Counted from the first letter of the stretch, positions 42,470-51,610 are shown. The stretch: DNA of 64,000 bases from Actinomycetes bacterium (GCA_023396115.1 JAEWXC010000062.1:1-64000), one strand, 5' to 3'. Notes: generated by a model not told the origin, from the sequence alone. Translations and numbers: made by a program.

Positions 42470-43315
42470 GTGCTCGCCAACTACCTGATCGGACTGCGCG
42501 AAGGCCTCGAAGCCGCCCTCGTGGTCACGATCCTGATCGCCTACCTGGTCAAGACCGACCGGCGCCACCTGCTCGGGTGGATCTGGGGCGGCATCGGCGT
42601 CGCTGTGGCGGTCAGCCTGGCCTTCGGTGCCGCGCTCACCTACGGCCCCCGCGGCCTCACCTTCGAGGCCCAGGAGGCCATCGGCGGCACCCTGTCGATC
42701 ATCGCCGTCGGCTTCGTGACCTGGATGGTCTTCTGGATGGCCGGCGCCGCCAAGAACCTCTCCGGCGAGCTGCGCGGCCAGATCGACCGTGCCGCCGACG
42801 GCGACGGACGCCGGCCCTGGTCGCTGGTGGTGATCGCCATGCTGGCGGTGGGCCGCGAGGGCCTGGAGACCGCACTGTTCCTGTGGGCCGCCACCCGCGC
42901 CGGGACCAACGAGAACACCGCCACCTGGGAGCCGCTGCTCGGCGCGTTCCTGGGCATCGCCACCGCGGTGGCCCTGGGCTGGGCGCTCTACGCCGGCGCG
43001 GTCCGGATCAACCTCACCCGGTTCTTCACCTGGACCGGCGCCTTCCTCGTCGTCGTCGCGGCCGGCGTGCTCGCCTACGGCGTGCACGACCTGCAGGAGG
43101 CCGCGTTCCTCCCCGGCCTGCACGACAAGGCCTTCGACATCTCCGACACCCTCGACCCGAACGGCTGGCTCGGCACCCTGCTCAAGGGCCTGTTCAACTT
43201 CCAGCCCGACCCGACCGTGCTGCAGGCGATCGTCTGGGTCGCCTACCTGGTCCCCGTGATGACCCTGTTCCTCCTCTCGGCCCGGCAGCGTCGCCTGGCC
43301 TCCACCCGCACCTGA
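42470..43315 (+). CDS. efeU: Iron permease EfeU (FTR1 family)
   Basis: The 281-residue membrane protein has about seven helices and the two R-E-x-x-E iron-binding motifs of the FTR1 family: REGLEAAL at residues near 8-15 and REGLETAL in the fourth helix. It moves iron across the membrane with EfeO and EfeB. The GTG start lies 6 nt after the -10, so the mRNA appears leaderless. The next gene, efeO, follows at 27 bp. Confidence 0.95.
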   Translation: MLANYLIGLREGLEAALVVTILIAYLVKTDRRHLLGWIWGGIGVAVAVSLAFGAALTYGPRGLTFEAQEAIGGTLSIIAVGFVTWMVFWMAGAAKNLSGELRGQIDRAADGDGRRPWSLVVIAMLAVGREGLETALFLWAATRAGTNENTATWEPLLGAFLGIATAVALGWALYAGAVRINLTRFFTWTGAFLVVVAAGVLAYGVHDLQEAAFLPGLHDKAFDISDTLDPNGWLGTLLKGLFNFQPDPTVLQAIVWVAYLVPVMTLFLLSARQRRLASTRT

Positions 43316-43342
43316 CCCGCACCCGCCACCCAAGGACACCTC

Positions 43343-44521
43343 ATGCGACCCACCGCCCTGCGCCCCCGTCTGCTGCTGCCCCTGGCCCTGGTGGCCACCG
43401 TGGGCCTGAGCGCCTGCACCGAGAACGCCGACCCGTCCAGCGACCAGCGGGCGGTCACCGTCGACTCCTCGGCCGAGGGCTGCGAGCTCTCCACCACCTC
43501 GATCCCGGCCGGCACCGCCAGCTTCGAGGTCACCAACACCGGTGACCAGGTCACCGAGTTCTACGTGCTGGCCGAGGATGGTCTGCGGATCATCACCGAG
43601 GTGGAGAACATCGGTCCCTCGCTCTCGCGCACCCTCACCGTGGCCCTGCCCGAGGGCTCCTACCTGACCGCCTGCAAGCCGGGCATGAAGGGCGACGGCA
43701 TCCGCGCCGAGTTCACCGTGACCGAGTCCGACGAGAAGGTCGAGGTCTCCGCCGACCAGCAGGAGCTCATCGACACCGCCGAGCAGAACTACGTCGCCTA
43801 CGTGCAGGACCAGGCCGACCAGCTGCTCACCAAGACCGAGGAGTTCGTCGACCTCTACGTCGCCGGCAAGGACGACGAGGCACGCGCCCTCTACCCGGTC
43901 GCCCGCACCCACTGGGAGCGGATCGAGCCGGTCGCGGAGTCGTTCGGTGACCTCGACCCGGCCATGGACCTGCGCGAGGCTGACGTCGAGGAGGGCGCGG
44001 AGTGGACCGGCTGGCACCGGATCGAGAAGGACCTGTGGCCGGCCCGTGCCGAGAACTACACCCCGCTGACCGACAAGCAGCGTGCCACCTACGCCGACGA
44101 CCTGCTGGCCAACACCAAGAAGCTCGACGGCCTGGTCGACGCCGACGACTTCAACTTCACCGTCGACCAGATCGCCAACGGCTCCACCGCCCTGCTCGAG
44201 GAGGTCGCGGCGGGCAAGGTGACCGGCGAGGAGGAGTACTGGTCGCGCACCGACCTCTACGACTTCCAGGCCAACCTGGACGGCGCCAAGGTCGCCTACG
44301 AGGGTGTCCGTCCGGTCCTGGAGACCAACGACGCCGAGCTGGCCGCGACCCTCGACTCGCGGTTCGCTGCCCTGCAGACGATGCTCGACGAGCACGCCGA
44401 GGGTGAGGGCTTCGTCTCCTACGACACCCTCACCGAGGCCCAGGTCAAGCAGCTCAAGGACGGCGTCAACGCGCTGTCGGAGCCGCTGGCCAACCTCGCC
44501 GCCGCGGTCCTCGGGGCCTGA
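43343..44521 (+). CDS. efeO: Iron uptake lipoprotein EfeO
   Basis: The 392-residue protein has a lipobox (LSAC), an N-terminal cupredoxin-like EfeO domain (about residues 35-135, VTNTGDQVTEFYVLAEDG), and a C-terminal helical M75/imelysin-like domain with the HxxE-type motif RTHWERIEPVAESFGD. It binds iron outside the membrane and hands it to EfeU. The two-domain form is typical of actinobacterial and proteobacterial EfeO. Confidence 0.95.
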   Translation: MRPTALRPRLLLPLALVATVGLSACTENADPSSDQRAVTVDSSAEGCELSTTSIPAGTASFEVTNTGDQVTEFYVLAEDGLRIITEVENIGPSLSRTLTVALPEGSYLTACKPGMKGDGIRAEFTVTESDEKVEVSADQQELIDTAEQNYVAYVQDQADQLLTKTEEFVDLYVAGKDDEARALYPVARTHWERIEPVAESFGDLDPAMDLREADVEEGAEWTGWHRIEKDLWPARAENYTPLTDKQRATYADDLLANTKKLDGLVDADDFNFTVDQIANGSTALLEEVAAGKVTGEEEYWSRTDLYDFQANLDGAKVAYEGVRPVLETNDAELAATLDSRFAALQTMLDEHAEGEGFVSYDTLTEAQVKQLKDGVNALSEPLANLAAAVLGA

Positions 44522-44526
44522 GCGTC

Positions 44527-45813
44527 ATGGGTGCCGGGGGCGGGTTCTCCCGCCGGGGGTTCCTGACCGGGGGCGCGGCCGTGGCCGGCGCCGCCGGGTT
44601 GCTCGGGGGATCGGTGCTGCTGGAGCGCGCCCACCCCTCGGCCGCCTCAGTGCCCGGGAGCAGCGCGCTCCCGCAGTCCTACCCGTTCCGCGGCGCCCAC
44701 CAGCAGGGGGTGCTGACCCCGGTCCAGGATCGGCTGCACTTCGCGGCCTTCGACGTGATCACCAGCGACCGCGAGGAGCTGGTGGCGCTGCTGCGGGCCT
44801 GGACCGAGGCCGCCGAGCGGCTGGTCCAGGGCCGCCCGGCCGGGCCGGTGGGGCCCACCGAGGGCGACGACCGGCTGCCGCCGGACGACACCGGTGAGGC
44901 GATCGGCCTGCCGGCGTCCCGGTTGAGCCTGACGTTCGGGTTCGGCCCCGGCCTGTTCCGCGACGCCGAGGGTGCGGACCGGTTCGGCCTGGCCGACCGG
45001 CAGCCGGCGGCGCTGCGCGACCTGCCGCACTTCCCGGCCGACGCGCTCGAGCCGGGGCGCACCGGGGGAGACCTCTGCATCCAGGCGTGCGCCGACGACC
45101 CGCAGGTGGCGGTGCACGCGATCCGCAACCTGGCCCGGATCGGCTTCGGCACGGTGTCGGTGCGCTGGTCGCAGCTGGGGTTCGGTCGGACCTCCTCCAC
45201 CTCGGTGGACCAGGAGACCCCGCGCAACCTGTTCGGCTTCAAGGACGGCACCGCCTCGATCAAGGCCGAGGAGCACGACGACGTGGACCGGTTCGTCTGG
45301 GTCGCGCCCGGTGACGACCCGGGTGCGGAGTGGATGGCCGCCGGGTCCTACCTGTGCGCGCGCCGCACCAACATGCGGATCGAGACGTGGGACCGTCAGC
45401 CACTGCGCACCCAGGAAGAGCTGGTCGGTCGGACCAAGGCGTCCGGTGCCCCGCTGTCGGGCGGGGACGAGTTCACCGAGATCGACCTGGACCTCCCGGG
45501 CCGCGGGGGCCCGGTGGTCCCGGTCGACAGCCACGTGGCGGTCGTGCACCCCGACAACAACGGCGGGGTGCGGATGCTGCGCCGCGGCTACAACTTCGTC
45601 GACGGCTCCGACCCGCTCGGTGGCCTGGACGCGGGACTCTTCTTCATCGCCTTCGTGCGTGACCCCGCCCAGCACTTCATCCCGATGCAGACCGCGATGG
45701 CCAAGAACGACGCACTGATGGAGTACCTGAAGTTCACCGGGCAGGCGCTGTTCGCGGTCCCGCCCGGGGTGGGACCGGGGGAGTACGTCGGTCAGGGCCT
45801 GTTCGAGGCCTGA
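44527..45813 (+). CDS. efeB: Dye-decolorising peroxidase EfeB (Tat-exported)
   Basis: The 428-residue haem peroxidase has a twin-arginine signal (SRRGFLTGGAAVAGAAGLLGG). It also has the DyP motif G-x-x-D-G in GFKDGTASIKAEE, with the distal Asp, and the proximal-His region near AVVHPDNNGGVRMLRRGYNF. GFGPGLF occurs earlier. It is thought to oxidise ferrous iron or act on haem for the EfeUO pathway. It lies five nt after efeO and ends the operon. Confidence 0.95.
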   Translation: MGAGGGFSRRGFLTGGAAVAGAAGLLGGSVLLERAHPSAASVPGSSALPQSYPFRGAHQQGVLTPVQDRLHFAAFDVITSDREELVALLRAWTEAAERLVQGRPAGPVGPTEGDDRLPPDDTGEAIGLPASRLSLTFGFGPGLFRDAEGADRFGLADRQPAALRDLPHFPADALEPGRTGGDLCIQACADDPQVAVHAIRNLARIGFGTVSVRWSQLGFGRTSSTSVDQETPRNLFGFKDGTASIKAEEHDDVDRFVWVAPGDDPGAEWMAAGSYLCARRTNMRIETWDRQPLRTQEELVGRTKASGAPLSGGDEFTEIDLDLPGRGGPVVPVDSHVAVVHPDNNGGVRMLRRGYNFVDGSDPLGGLDAGLFFIAFVRDPAQHFIPMQTAMAKNDALMEYLKFTGQALFAVPPGVGPGEYVGQGLFEA

Positions 45814-45834
45814 GCGCCGCAGACCCCCGGTGCC

Positions 45835-45872
45835 TCACCCGCAGCTCACCGGGCAGCTCACCGGGCAGCTCA
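45835..45872 (-). repeat. 12-bp tandem repeat beginning at an SDR stop codon
   Basis: On the minus strand the stop TGA at 45872 begins TGAGCTGCCGGG-like units. Further TGA copies lie at 45860, 45848 and 45837. Confidence 0.8.
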
Positions 45873-46721
45873 CCGTGCCGCCGTGGTCCGTTCGGCCTGC
45901 CAACGACGCTGCCGGGTCACGAACGAGGTGGTCGAGCGCCACAGCAGACCGGGGAACAGCCGCGCCACGCGCCACTGGACCCGGGCCGAGCGGGGTTCGA
46001 TGACCACGGCCGCGTCCGCGGCCACGCCGCGCAGCACCGCCGCGGCCAGCTCGTCGGGATCCAGCGCCCGGCGCAGCCCCTGGCCACGCAGGTAGTAGTC
46101 GCGGCCCACGAAGTCGTCCACGGACCCCTTGTCCAGGATCGGGGTCTCCACGGCGCCGGGACACACCACGGTGACCCCCACGCCTTTGGCGCTGGCCTCG
46201 CTGCGCAGGGCCAGGGAGAGCCCGACCACCGCGTGCTTGGTCGCCACGTAGCTGGTCAGCAGACCGCCGGGGGTCAGCCCACCCATCGAGGCGGTGTTGA
46301 CGATGTGCCCCGACCCCTGGGCGATCATCCGCGGGTACGCGGCCGCCACCCCGTGCACGACACCGCGCAGGTTGACGTCGATGATCAGGTTCCACTGCTC
46401 CAGCGTGAGGTGCTCGGTCTCCCCGCCGAAGCAGATCCCGGCGTTGTTGAACAGCAGGTCCAGGCGACCGTGCTCGGCCACCGTCCCGGCCACCACCTGC
46501 TCGACGGCCGCGGCGTCGGTCACGTCGAGGCCGACCGCGCTGGCCCGCTCACCCAGACCGGACGCGGTCGCGGCCGCGGATGCCGGGTCCAGGTCGCTGC
46601 ACACCACCCGGGCGCCCGCGGCGACCAGTGCCCGCGACAGCGCAGCCCCGATGCCTGAGCCGGCGCCGGTGACCAGCGCGACCTTGCCGTCGAAGGCTCC
46701 TGCGGGGACGGCCCGGCTCAC
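45870..46721 (-). CDS. Short-chain dehydrogenase/reductase, SadH-like
   Basis: The 283-residue classical SDR binds NAD(P)(H) through VTGAGSGIGAALSRAL, has LLFNNAGICFGG, the catalytic Ser in NTASMGGLTPGG and Y-x-x-x-K in YVATKHAVVGLS. The PG motif follows in VCPGAVETPIL. The C-terminal basic tail (RQRRWQAERTTAAR) is extra. It begins at GTG 46721, overlapping the upstream SDR by four bases. Its neighbours suggest oxidation or reduction of a hydroxy or keto intermediate produced by the FMO. Confidence 0.9.
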   Translation of the reverse strand: MSRAVPAGAFDGKVALVTGAGSGIGAALSRALVAAGARVVCSDLDPASAAATASGLGERASAVGLDVTDAAAVEQVVAGTVAEHGRLDLLFNNAGICFGGETEHLTLEQWNLIIDVNLRGVVHGVAAAYPRMIAQGSGHIVNTASMGGLTPGGLLTSYVATKHAVVGLSLALRSEASAKGVGVTVVCPGAVETPILDKGSVDDFVGRDYYLRGQGLRRALDPDELAAAVLRGVAADAAVVIEPRSARVQWRVARLFPGLLWRSTTSFVTRQRRWQAERTTAAR

Positions 46722-47485
46722 CCGAAGGCCTTCGCGATCAGCCCCAGCAGGTCGGGGTAGCGCATCATCGACTCGCCGCCGTCGACCAGCAGGTCCTGGC
46801 CGGTGGTCCAAGCGGCGCCGGGGGAGAGCAGGTGCGCCACGGTGGCGGCGATCTCCTCGCCGGTGCCGGGCCGGCCCAGCGGGGTGTTGTCCAGGTACTC
46901 CTGCTCCACGCCGGGGATGCCCATCGCCGGCTCGGTCAGCGGGGTGACGACCAGGCCGGGGGAGACGGTGTTGACCCGGACCCGGCGCGGTGCGAGCTCC
47001 AGCGCGGTCACCTTCGACAGCATCACCAGGCCGGCCTTGGCGGTGCAGTAGGCCGAGAGCCCGGTGCCCGGGGCGGTCGCGTTCAGCGAAGCCAGGGTGA
47101 CCAGGGAGCCGCCGTCACTGACGCGCTGGCCGGCGTGCTTGAGGACGTGGAAGGCGCCGACCAGGCAGACGTCCAGGATCCGGCGGAACTCGGTGGAGTC
47201 GTGGTCGACCACCGGCGCCAGGGTGCTGGTGCCGGCGCAGTTGACCACCCCGTCGAGACGGCCGTGCTCGGCCACCACGGCGTCGAGCAGGGCGGCGACC
47301 CCGGCCTCGTCGACGACGTCGACGCCGCGCACCTCGTCGGTGGCGTTCAGGTCGGCCGCGACGACGGTGTGCCCGGCGGTGTGCAGGTGCTCGGCGATCG
47401 CGGCGCCGATGCCCGATCCGGCGCCGACGACCACCGTGACCGGGGCGCGGTCAGCCGGGGTGGGGGCAGGGGTGGATGAGGTCAC
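46718..47485 (-). CDS. Short-chain dehydrogenase/reductase
   Basis: The 255-residue SDR has VVGAGSGIGAAIAEHL, GVVNCAGTS, the catalytic Ser in VTLASLNATAPG, Y-x-x-x-K in YCTAKAGLVMLS, VSPGLVVTPL and GQDLLVDGGES. The TG-x-x-x-G-x-G motif is altered to VG-AGSGIG at the start. An AGGAGAAC site precedes the GTG at 47485. It is divergent from the FMO gene and shares its palindromic operator region. Confidence 0.9.
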   Translation of the reverse strand: MTSSTPAPTPADRAPVTVVVGAGSGIGAAIAEHLHTAGHTVVAADLNATDEVRGVDVVDEAGVAALLDAVVAEHGRLDGVVNCAGTSTLAPVVDHDSTEFRRILDVCLVGAFHVLKHAGQRVSDGGSLVTLASLNATAPGTGLSAYCTAKAGLVMLSKVTALELAPRRVRVNTVSPGLVVTPLTEPAMGIPGVEQEYLDNTPLGRPGTGEEIAATVAHLLSPGAAWTTGQDLLVDGGESMMRYPDLLGLIAKAFG

Positions 47486-47514
47486 GAAGTTCTCCTGACA
47501 GGTGTCGAAAAATG

Positions 47515-47528
47515 TTGACGTACGTCAA
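47515..47528. promoter_or_regulatory. Palindromic operator overlapping the FMO -35 box
   Basis: TTGACGTACGTCAA is a perfect 14-bp palindrome. Its first six bases form a TTGACG -35, 18 bp upstream of a TAGCGT -10 (47539-47544) for the FMO gene. The other arm may serve the divergent SDR operon. The TetR encoded by the same cluster is the likely ligand. Confidence 0.78.
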
Positions 47529-47580
47529 AAGTAGGACATAGCGTGACGCCTGTCACCCCCTCCGAGTGAAGTGAGTCACC

Positions 47581-48927
47581 ATGACCTTCTCCGCGTCCCA
47601 GGCCGATGCCCCGCCCACCGTGGCCGTGATCGGCGCGGGCATCTCCGGCCTCACCGCCGGCAAGATGCTCGACGACTACCAGGTGCCCTACACCTGCTTC
47701 GAGGTCTCCGACCGGATCGGGGGCAACTGGGCCTTCAAGAACACCAACGGGATGAGCAGCGCCTACCGCTCGCTGCACATCGACACCTCCAAGTACCGGC
47801 TCTCCTTCCGGGACTTCCCGATGCCCGAGAGCTACCCGGACTTCCCGCACCACACGCTGGTCGCGGAGTACCTGGAGGACTACGCCGAGGCGTTCGACCT
47901 CAAGCGCAACATCGAGTTCAACAACGGTGTCCAGCACGCCCGTCGCCTGCCCGGCGGCGGTTGGGAGCTGGACCTCGCCGACGGCAGCACCCGGCGCTTC
48001 GACTTCCTGGTCGTCGGCAACGGGCACCACTGGGACCCCCGCTACCCCGACTTCCCCGGGGAGTTCACCGGCGAGACGATCCACTCCCACCACTACATCG
48101 ACCCCGAGGAGCCGCTGCACCTGCGGGACAAGCGGATCCTGGTCGTCGGCCTGGGCAACTCCGCCGCGGACATCACCGTGGAGCTGTCCAGCCGCACCCT
48201 GGGCAACACCGTGTACCTCTCCACCCGGTCCAGCGCCTGGATCGTGCCCAAGTACCTGCGCGGCAAGCCCGCGGACATGGGCTTCCGCACCAACGTGCAC
48301 ATCCCGCTGAAGTGGCAGCGCAAGGCGATCAGCAAGCTGGCCCCGATGCAGAACGGCCACCCGGTCGACATGGGGCTGCCGATGCCCAACCACCAGTTCA
48401 TGGAGGCCCACCCCACGCAGTCGGTGGAGCTGCCGGTGCGGCTCGGCTCGGGTGACGTGGTCGCCAAGGGCAACATCAGCCGGCTGGACGGAGCCACGGT
48501 GCACTTCGAGGACGGCACCAGCGCCGAGTTCGACGTGATCATCCACGCCACCGGGTACAACATCACCTTCCCGTTCTTCGACCCCGAGTTCATCTCCGCC
48601 CCGGACAACCACATCGCGCTCTACAAGCGGATGTTCAAGCCCGGGATCGACGACCTCTGCTTCATCGGTTTCGCCCAGTCCACCCCCACGCTGTTCCCGT
48701 TCGTGGAGGCCCAGACCCGGCTCATGGCCGCCTACGTCGCGGGGCAGTACGCGCTCCCGTCGGAGTCGGAGATGCACCGCACGATCCTGGCCGACCAGGA
48801 GCTCTACACCGGGCACATGAACCAGACCGCGCGGCACACCCAGCAGCTGGACTACTTCGTCTACGAGCACCAGCTGCGCACCAAGGAGCTGCCGTCCGGG
48901 CGGACCCGGGCCGGGGTGGGCGCGTGA
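47581..48927 (+). CDS. Flavin-containing monooxygenase (Baeyer-Villiger/MymA-EthA type)
   Basis: The 448-residue FAD/NADPH monooxygenase has the FAD motif VIGAGISGLTAGKML, and a second GxGxxG-like VVGLGNSAADITVEL for NADPH. An FMO-type fingerprint occurs as FPGEFTGETIHSHHY, and HATGYNITF near the C-terminus. It should oxygenate ketones, sulfides or amines; the substrate is unknown. The set of FMO, esterase-like hydrolase, SDRs and regulator resembles the mymA locus of Mycobacterium. It overlaps the TetR gene by four bases. Confidence 0.9.
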   Translation: MTFSASQADAPPTVAVIGAGISGLTAGKMLDDYQVPYTCFEVSDRIGGNWAFKNTNGMSSAYRSLHIDTSKYRLSFRDFPMPESYPDFPHHTLVAEYLEDYAEAFDLKRNIEFNNGVQHARRLPGGGWELDLADGSTRRFDFLVVGNGHHWDPRYPDFPGEFTGETIHSHHYIDPEEPLHLRDKRILVVGLGNSAADITVELSSRTLGNTVYLSTRSSAWIVPKYLRGKPADMGFRTNVHIPLKWQRKAISKLAPMQNGHPVDMGLPMPNHQFMEAHPTQSVELPVRLGSGDVVAKGNISRLDGATVHFEDGTSAEFDVIIHATGYNITFPFFDPEFISAPDNHIALYKRMFKPGIDDLCFIGFAQSTPTLFPFVEAQTRLMAAYVAGQYALPSESEMHRTILADQELYTGHMNQTARHTQQLDYFVYEHQLRTKELPSGRTRAGVGA

Positions 48928-49571
48928 CCCGCGAGGGTGCCGCCCCCACGTCGCGACCGGCCCCGGCGCGCGGGATGACCCAGCGCACCGTCACCAAGGG
49001 CGACGCCCGCAGGTCGGCACTGCTGGAGGCGCTCGACGAGGCGTTGAAGGACGGCGACAGCGTCGAGGCGATCAACGTCGCCGACCTGTCCCGCCGTGCG
49101 GGGGTGACCCGCTCGGCCTTCTACTTCTACTTCGAGAGCAAGTCCGCGGCGGTCGCGGCGCTGATGGAGACCGTCTACGAGGAGGCCGCCTCGGCCGGTG
49201 AGGTGCTCACCGACACCGACCGGGAGCCGGCGGAGCGGATCGCGGTGGTCGTCGACCAGATCTTCGCCTCCACCGAGCGGCACGAGCACCTCTACCGGGC
49301 GGTGCTCGAGGCGCGCGCCACCAACCCGGCGGTGCGCGAGATGTGGGACGCCGACCGGACCTCGTTCAGCCAGGACGTGGCCGACATGATCCGCGCCGAG
49401 CGGGCCGCCGGCAAGGCACCCGAGGGGCCGGACGCCGACGTGCTGGCCCAGGTGCTGCTCGACCTCAACGACCACAACATGGAGCGTCGCGTGCTGCCCG
49501 ATCCCCCCGACCGGGCCGAGCACGTCGCCGCCGTCACCGCCATCTGGGTCCGCAGCGTCTACGGCGCCTGA
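48924..49571 (+). CDS. TetR-family regulator of the FMO cluster (EthR-like)
   Basis: The 215-residue regulator has an N-terminal helix-turn-helix: RRSALLEALDEAL, then VADLSRRAGVTRSAFYFYFESKSAAVAALMETV. The FYFYF recognition region is the pattern found in EthR. The ligand domain follows from about residue 85. A flexible Pro-rich 20-residue N-terminus precedes it. It overlaps the FMO stop by GTGA, so regulator and target are co-transcribed and autoregulation through 47515-47528 is likely. Confidence 0.9.
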   Translation: MTREGAAPTSRPAPARGMTQRTVTKGDARRSALLEALDEALKDGDSVEAINVADLSRRAGVTRSAFYFYFESKSAAVAALMETVYEEAASAGEVLTDTDREPAERIAVVVDQIFASTERHEHLYRAVLEARATNPAVREMWDADRTSFSQDVADMIRAERAAGKAPEGPDADVLAQVLLDLNDHNMERRVLPDPPDRAEHVAAVTAIWVRSVYGA

Positions 49572-49637
49572 CCCTCCACCCGACGCCGGCCCACCCCACC
49601 GGCCCACCCGACACCGACCACCGGCCAGGAGCACACC

Positions 49638-50615
49638 GTGAAGAAGACCAGTACCGCCCACCGGGCGCCCGCGCAGGACGCCCCCACCACGACGGAGCGC
49701 GGGGACGCGAGCACGCCCCGCACCCTCGAGTTCACCGTCGCCGGCACCCGCTGCGAGGCCAGCCACTTCCCGGCCGCCCACGACGCCCTGGCCAGCGACG
49801 CCGGTCGTCCGGTCGTCGTGCTCGGCCACGGCCTGGGCGGGACCCGCGACTCGGGCCTCGAGCCCTTCGCCCGTGCCTTCGCCGAGGCCGGCCTGGACGC
49901 GGTGACCTTCGACTACCGCGGGTTCGGCACCAGCGGGGGAGACGAGCGTCAGGTCGTCTCCCTGGACGCCCAGGTGGAGGACTGGCGCGGCGCGGTCGAC
50001 GCCGCCCGGGCGCTGCCCGGGGTGGACCCGGCACGCGTGGTGCTCTGGGGCGTCTCCCTGGCCGGCGGGCACGTGCTGCGGCTGGCCGCCGAGCGTGACG
50101 ACGTCGCCGCGGTCGTCTCGGTCGTCCCGATGGTCGACGGTCTGGCCGCGATGCGGCACGCCCTGGCCGCCCACGGCGTCGGTGCCCTGGTCCGGGCCAC
50201 CGGGCAGGGCATCGCTGCGCGGGTCGGGGTGGCCCGCGGTCGGGCGCCGATGATGCCGCTGGCCGCCCGTCCCGGCGAGCGCGGTGCGCTGACCGTGCCG
50301 GGCGCGCTGGAGGACTACCTGTCGATCGCCGGCCCCAGCTGGCGCAACGAGGTCCGCGCCGACGTCGGGCTGGAGCTGGGCACCCGGGCCCCGGCCGAGG
50401 CCGCGGCGCAGGTCACCGTCCCGGTGCTGGTCCAGATCTGCGACTTCGACGTCTCCGCGCCGCCGTTCGCCGCAGCCGAGGCCGCCTTCGCCGCCCGGGC
50501 CGAGGTGCGTCACTACCCCGGTGACCACTTCGACGTGTTCCCCGGCAAGCCGTTCCACGACGCTGCGGTGGCGCACGCGGTGTACTTCCTCACCCGGCAC
50601 CTGCGCCCCGCCTGA
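49638..50615 (+). CDS. Alpha/beta hydrolase of the FMO cluster
   Basis: The 325-residue protein has the alpha/beta-hydrolase oxyanion segment VVLGHGLGGTRDSG, the nucleophile elbow GVSLAGGHV, the acid in VQICDFDVSAPP and the catalytic His in YPGDHFDVFPG. It starts at GTG 49638 behind a CCAGGAGCAC site. It may hydrolyse esters made by the monooxygenase, which is an inference from position. A strong terminator shared with the convergent exporter genes follows. Confidence 0.87.
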   Translation: MKKTSTAHRAPAQDAPTTTERGDASTPRTLEFTVAGTRCEASHFPAAHDALASDAGRPVVVLGHGLGGTRDSGLEPFARAFAEAGLDAVTFDYRGFGTSGGDERQVVSLDAQVEDWRGAVDAARALPGVDPARVVLWGVSLAGGHVLRLAAERDDVAAVVSVVPMVDGLAAMRHALAAHGVGALVRATGQGIAARVGVARGRAPMMPLAARPGERGALTVPGALEDYLSIAGPSWRNEVRADVGLELGTRAPAEAAAQVTVPVLVQICDFDVSAPPFAAAEAAFAARAEVRHYPGDHFDVFPGKPFHDAAVAHAVYFLTRHLRPA

Positions 50616-50698
50616 GTCGCAGCCGGAACCACCGGGACGGGTCGCCCCCCGAGGCCCGTACCGGTTGCCGCCCGCGCCACCCCCTGCGGCACGGGCGA

Positions 50699-50741
50699 GA
50701 CGGCGTGGGCCGGACCCTGGGAGGATCCGGCCCACGCCGTC
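50699..50741. terminator. Bidirectional hairpin terminator
   Basis: A perfect 16-bp stem, GACGGCGTGGGCCGGA and its complement, with an 11-nt loop lies between two convergent genes and can serve both. Confidence 0.88.
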
Positions 50742-50758
50742 GTGCTGTTCCGTGGGGG

Positions 50759-51610
50759 TCACTTCACCTCGGAGCGACCCATCCGCCACAGCCCCAGGGC
50801 CAGCGGCAGGACCAGCCAGATGGTGCCGGAGGTGGCCAGCTGCGCCCAGCCCTCGGCGTCCGGGACGCCCTCGTAGAGGCTGGTGGTGCTGTAGAAGAAG
50901 TCCACCCACGGCCACAGGTCCATGAACCAGTCCTGGTAGTAGGCCAGCGCCCCGAACAGGTTCGGCAGCACCAGGCTGTAGACGAAGTAGACGACGATCG
51001 CGACCGGCGAGCTGCGGAACACCGCACCGGCGGTGAAGCCCATCAGCATGCCCAGGGTCGAGCCGAGCACGACCATGGCCTGGTCGGCGACGCTGAAGCC
51101 CCAGATCGGGTCGATGCCGTGGATCGTGGCACCGAGCAGGTTGCCCAGGGCACCGACCCCGGTGGCCAGCAGGATCCCGATCACGCCGATGGTCACCGAG
51201 ACGACCAGCTTCGCCGCGATCACCCGTCCGCGGTGCGGGACGAGGGTGAAGGTGGTCAGGCCGGTGCGCTGGCTCCACTCCGAGGTGATCGACAGGATCG
51301 CCACCACCGGGAGGATGATCGCCATCGGCACGCCCACCGCCGAGGCGAACGTCTCGAAGTTCATCGACCCCTCGCCACCGAAGGCGAGCACCGCACCCGA
51401 GGCGAGGGTGGCCAGGATGCCGATCGAGGCGATCAGCCAGAAGCCCGACCGGGTGTTGAACATCTTCAGGGTCTCGACGCCGACCAGCTGGCCGAAGCCG
51501 ATGGGGCGCACCGGGCCCAGGCTGCCGGGGCGGACCGGCGGGGTCGTCCCGGTGGCTGCGTGCGCCGGGGCGGTGCTGCCCGCCGCCGGGGTGGTGGTCG
51601 TGCTGCTCAT
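50759..51610 (-). CDS. ABC-2 type exporter permease
   Basis: The 283-residue membrane protein has a Thr/Ala/Pro-rich cytoplasmic N-terminus of about 40 residues and six hydrophobic segments (WLIASIGILATLASGAVLAF, PMAIILPVVAILSIT, KLVVSVTIGVIGILLATG and others). SEWSQRTGLTTFTLVPHRGRVIAAK is the typical cytoplasmic loop of ABC-2 permeases. It is coupled to the ATPase gene by a 4-bp overlap. The substrate is unknown. Confidence 0.87.
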   Translation of the reverse strand: MSSTTTTPAAGSTAPAHAATGTTPPVRPGSLGPVRPIGFGQLVGVETLKMFNTRSGFWLIASIGILATLASGAVLAFGGEGSMNFETFASAVGVPMAIILPVVAILSITSEWSQRTGLTTFTLVPHRGRVIAAKLVVSVTIGVIGILLATGVGALGNLLGATIHGIDPIWGFSVADQAMVVLGSTLGMLMGFTAGAVFRSSPVAIVVYFVYSLVLPNLFGALAYYQDWFMDLWPWVDFFYSTTSLYEGVPDAEGWAQLATSGTIWLVLPLALGLWRMGRSEVK

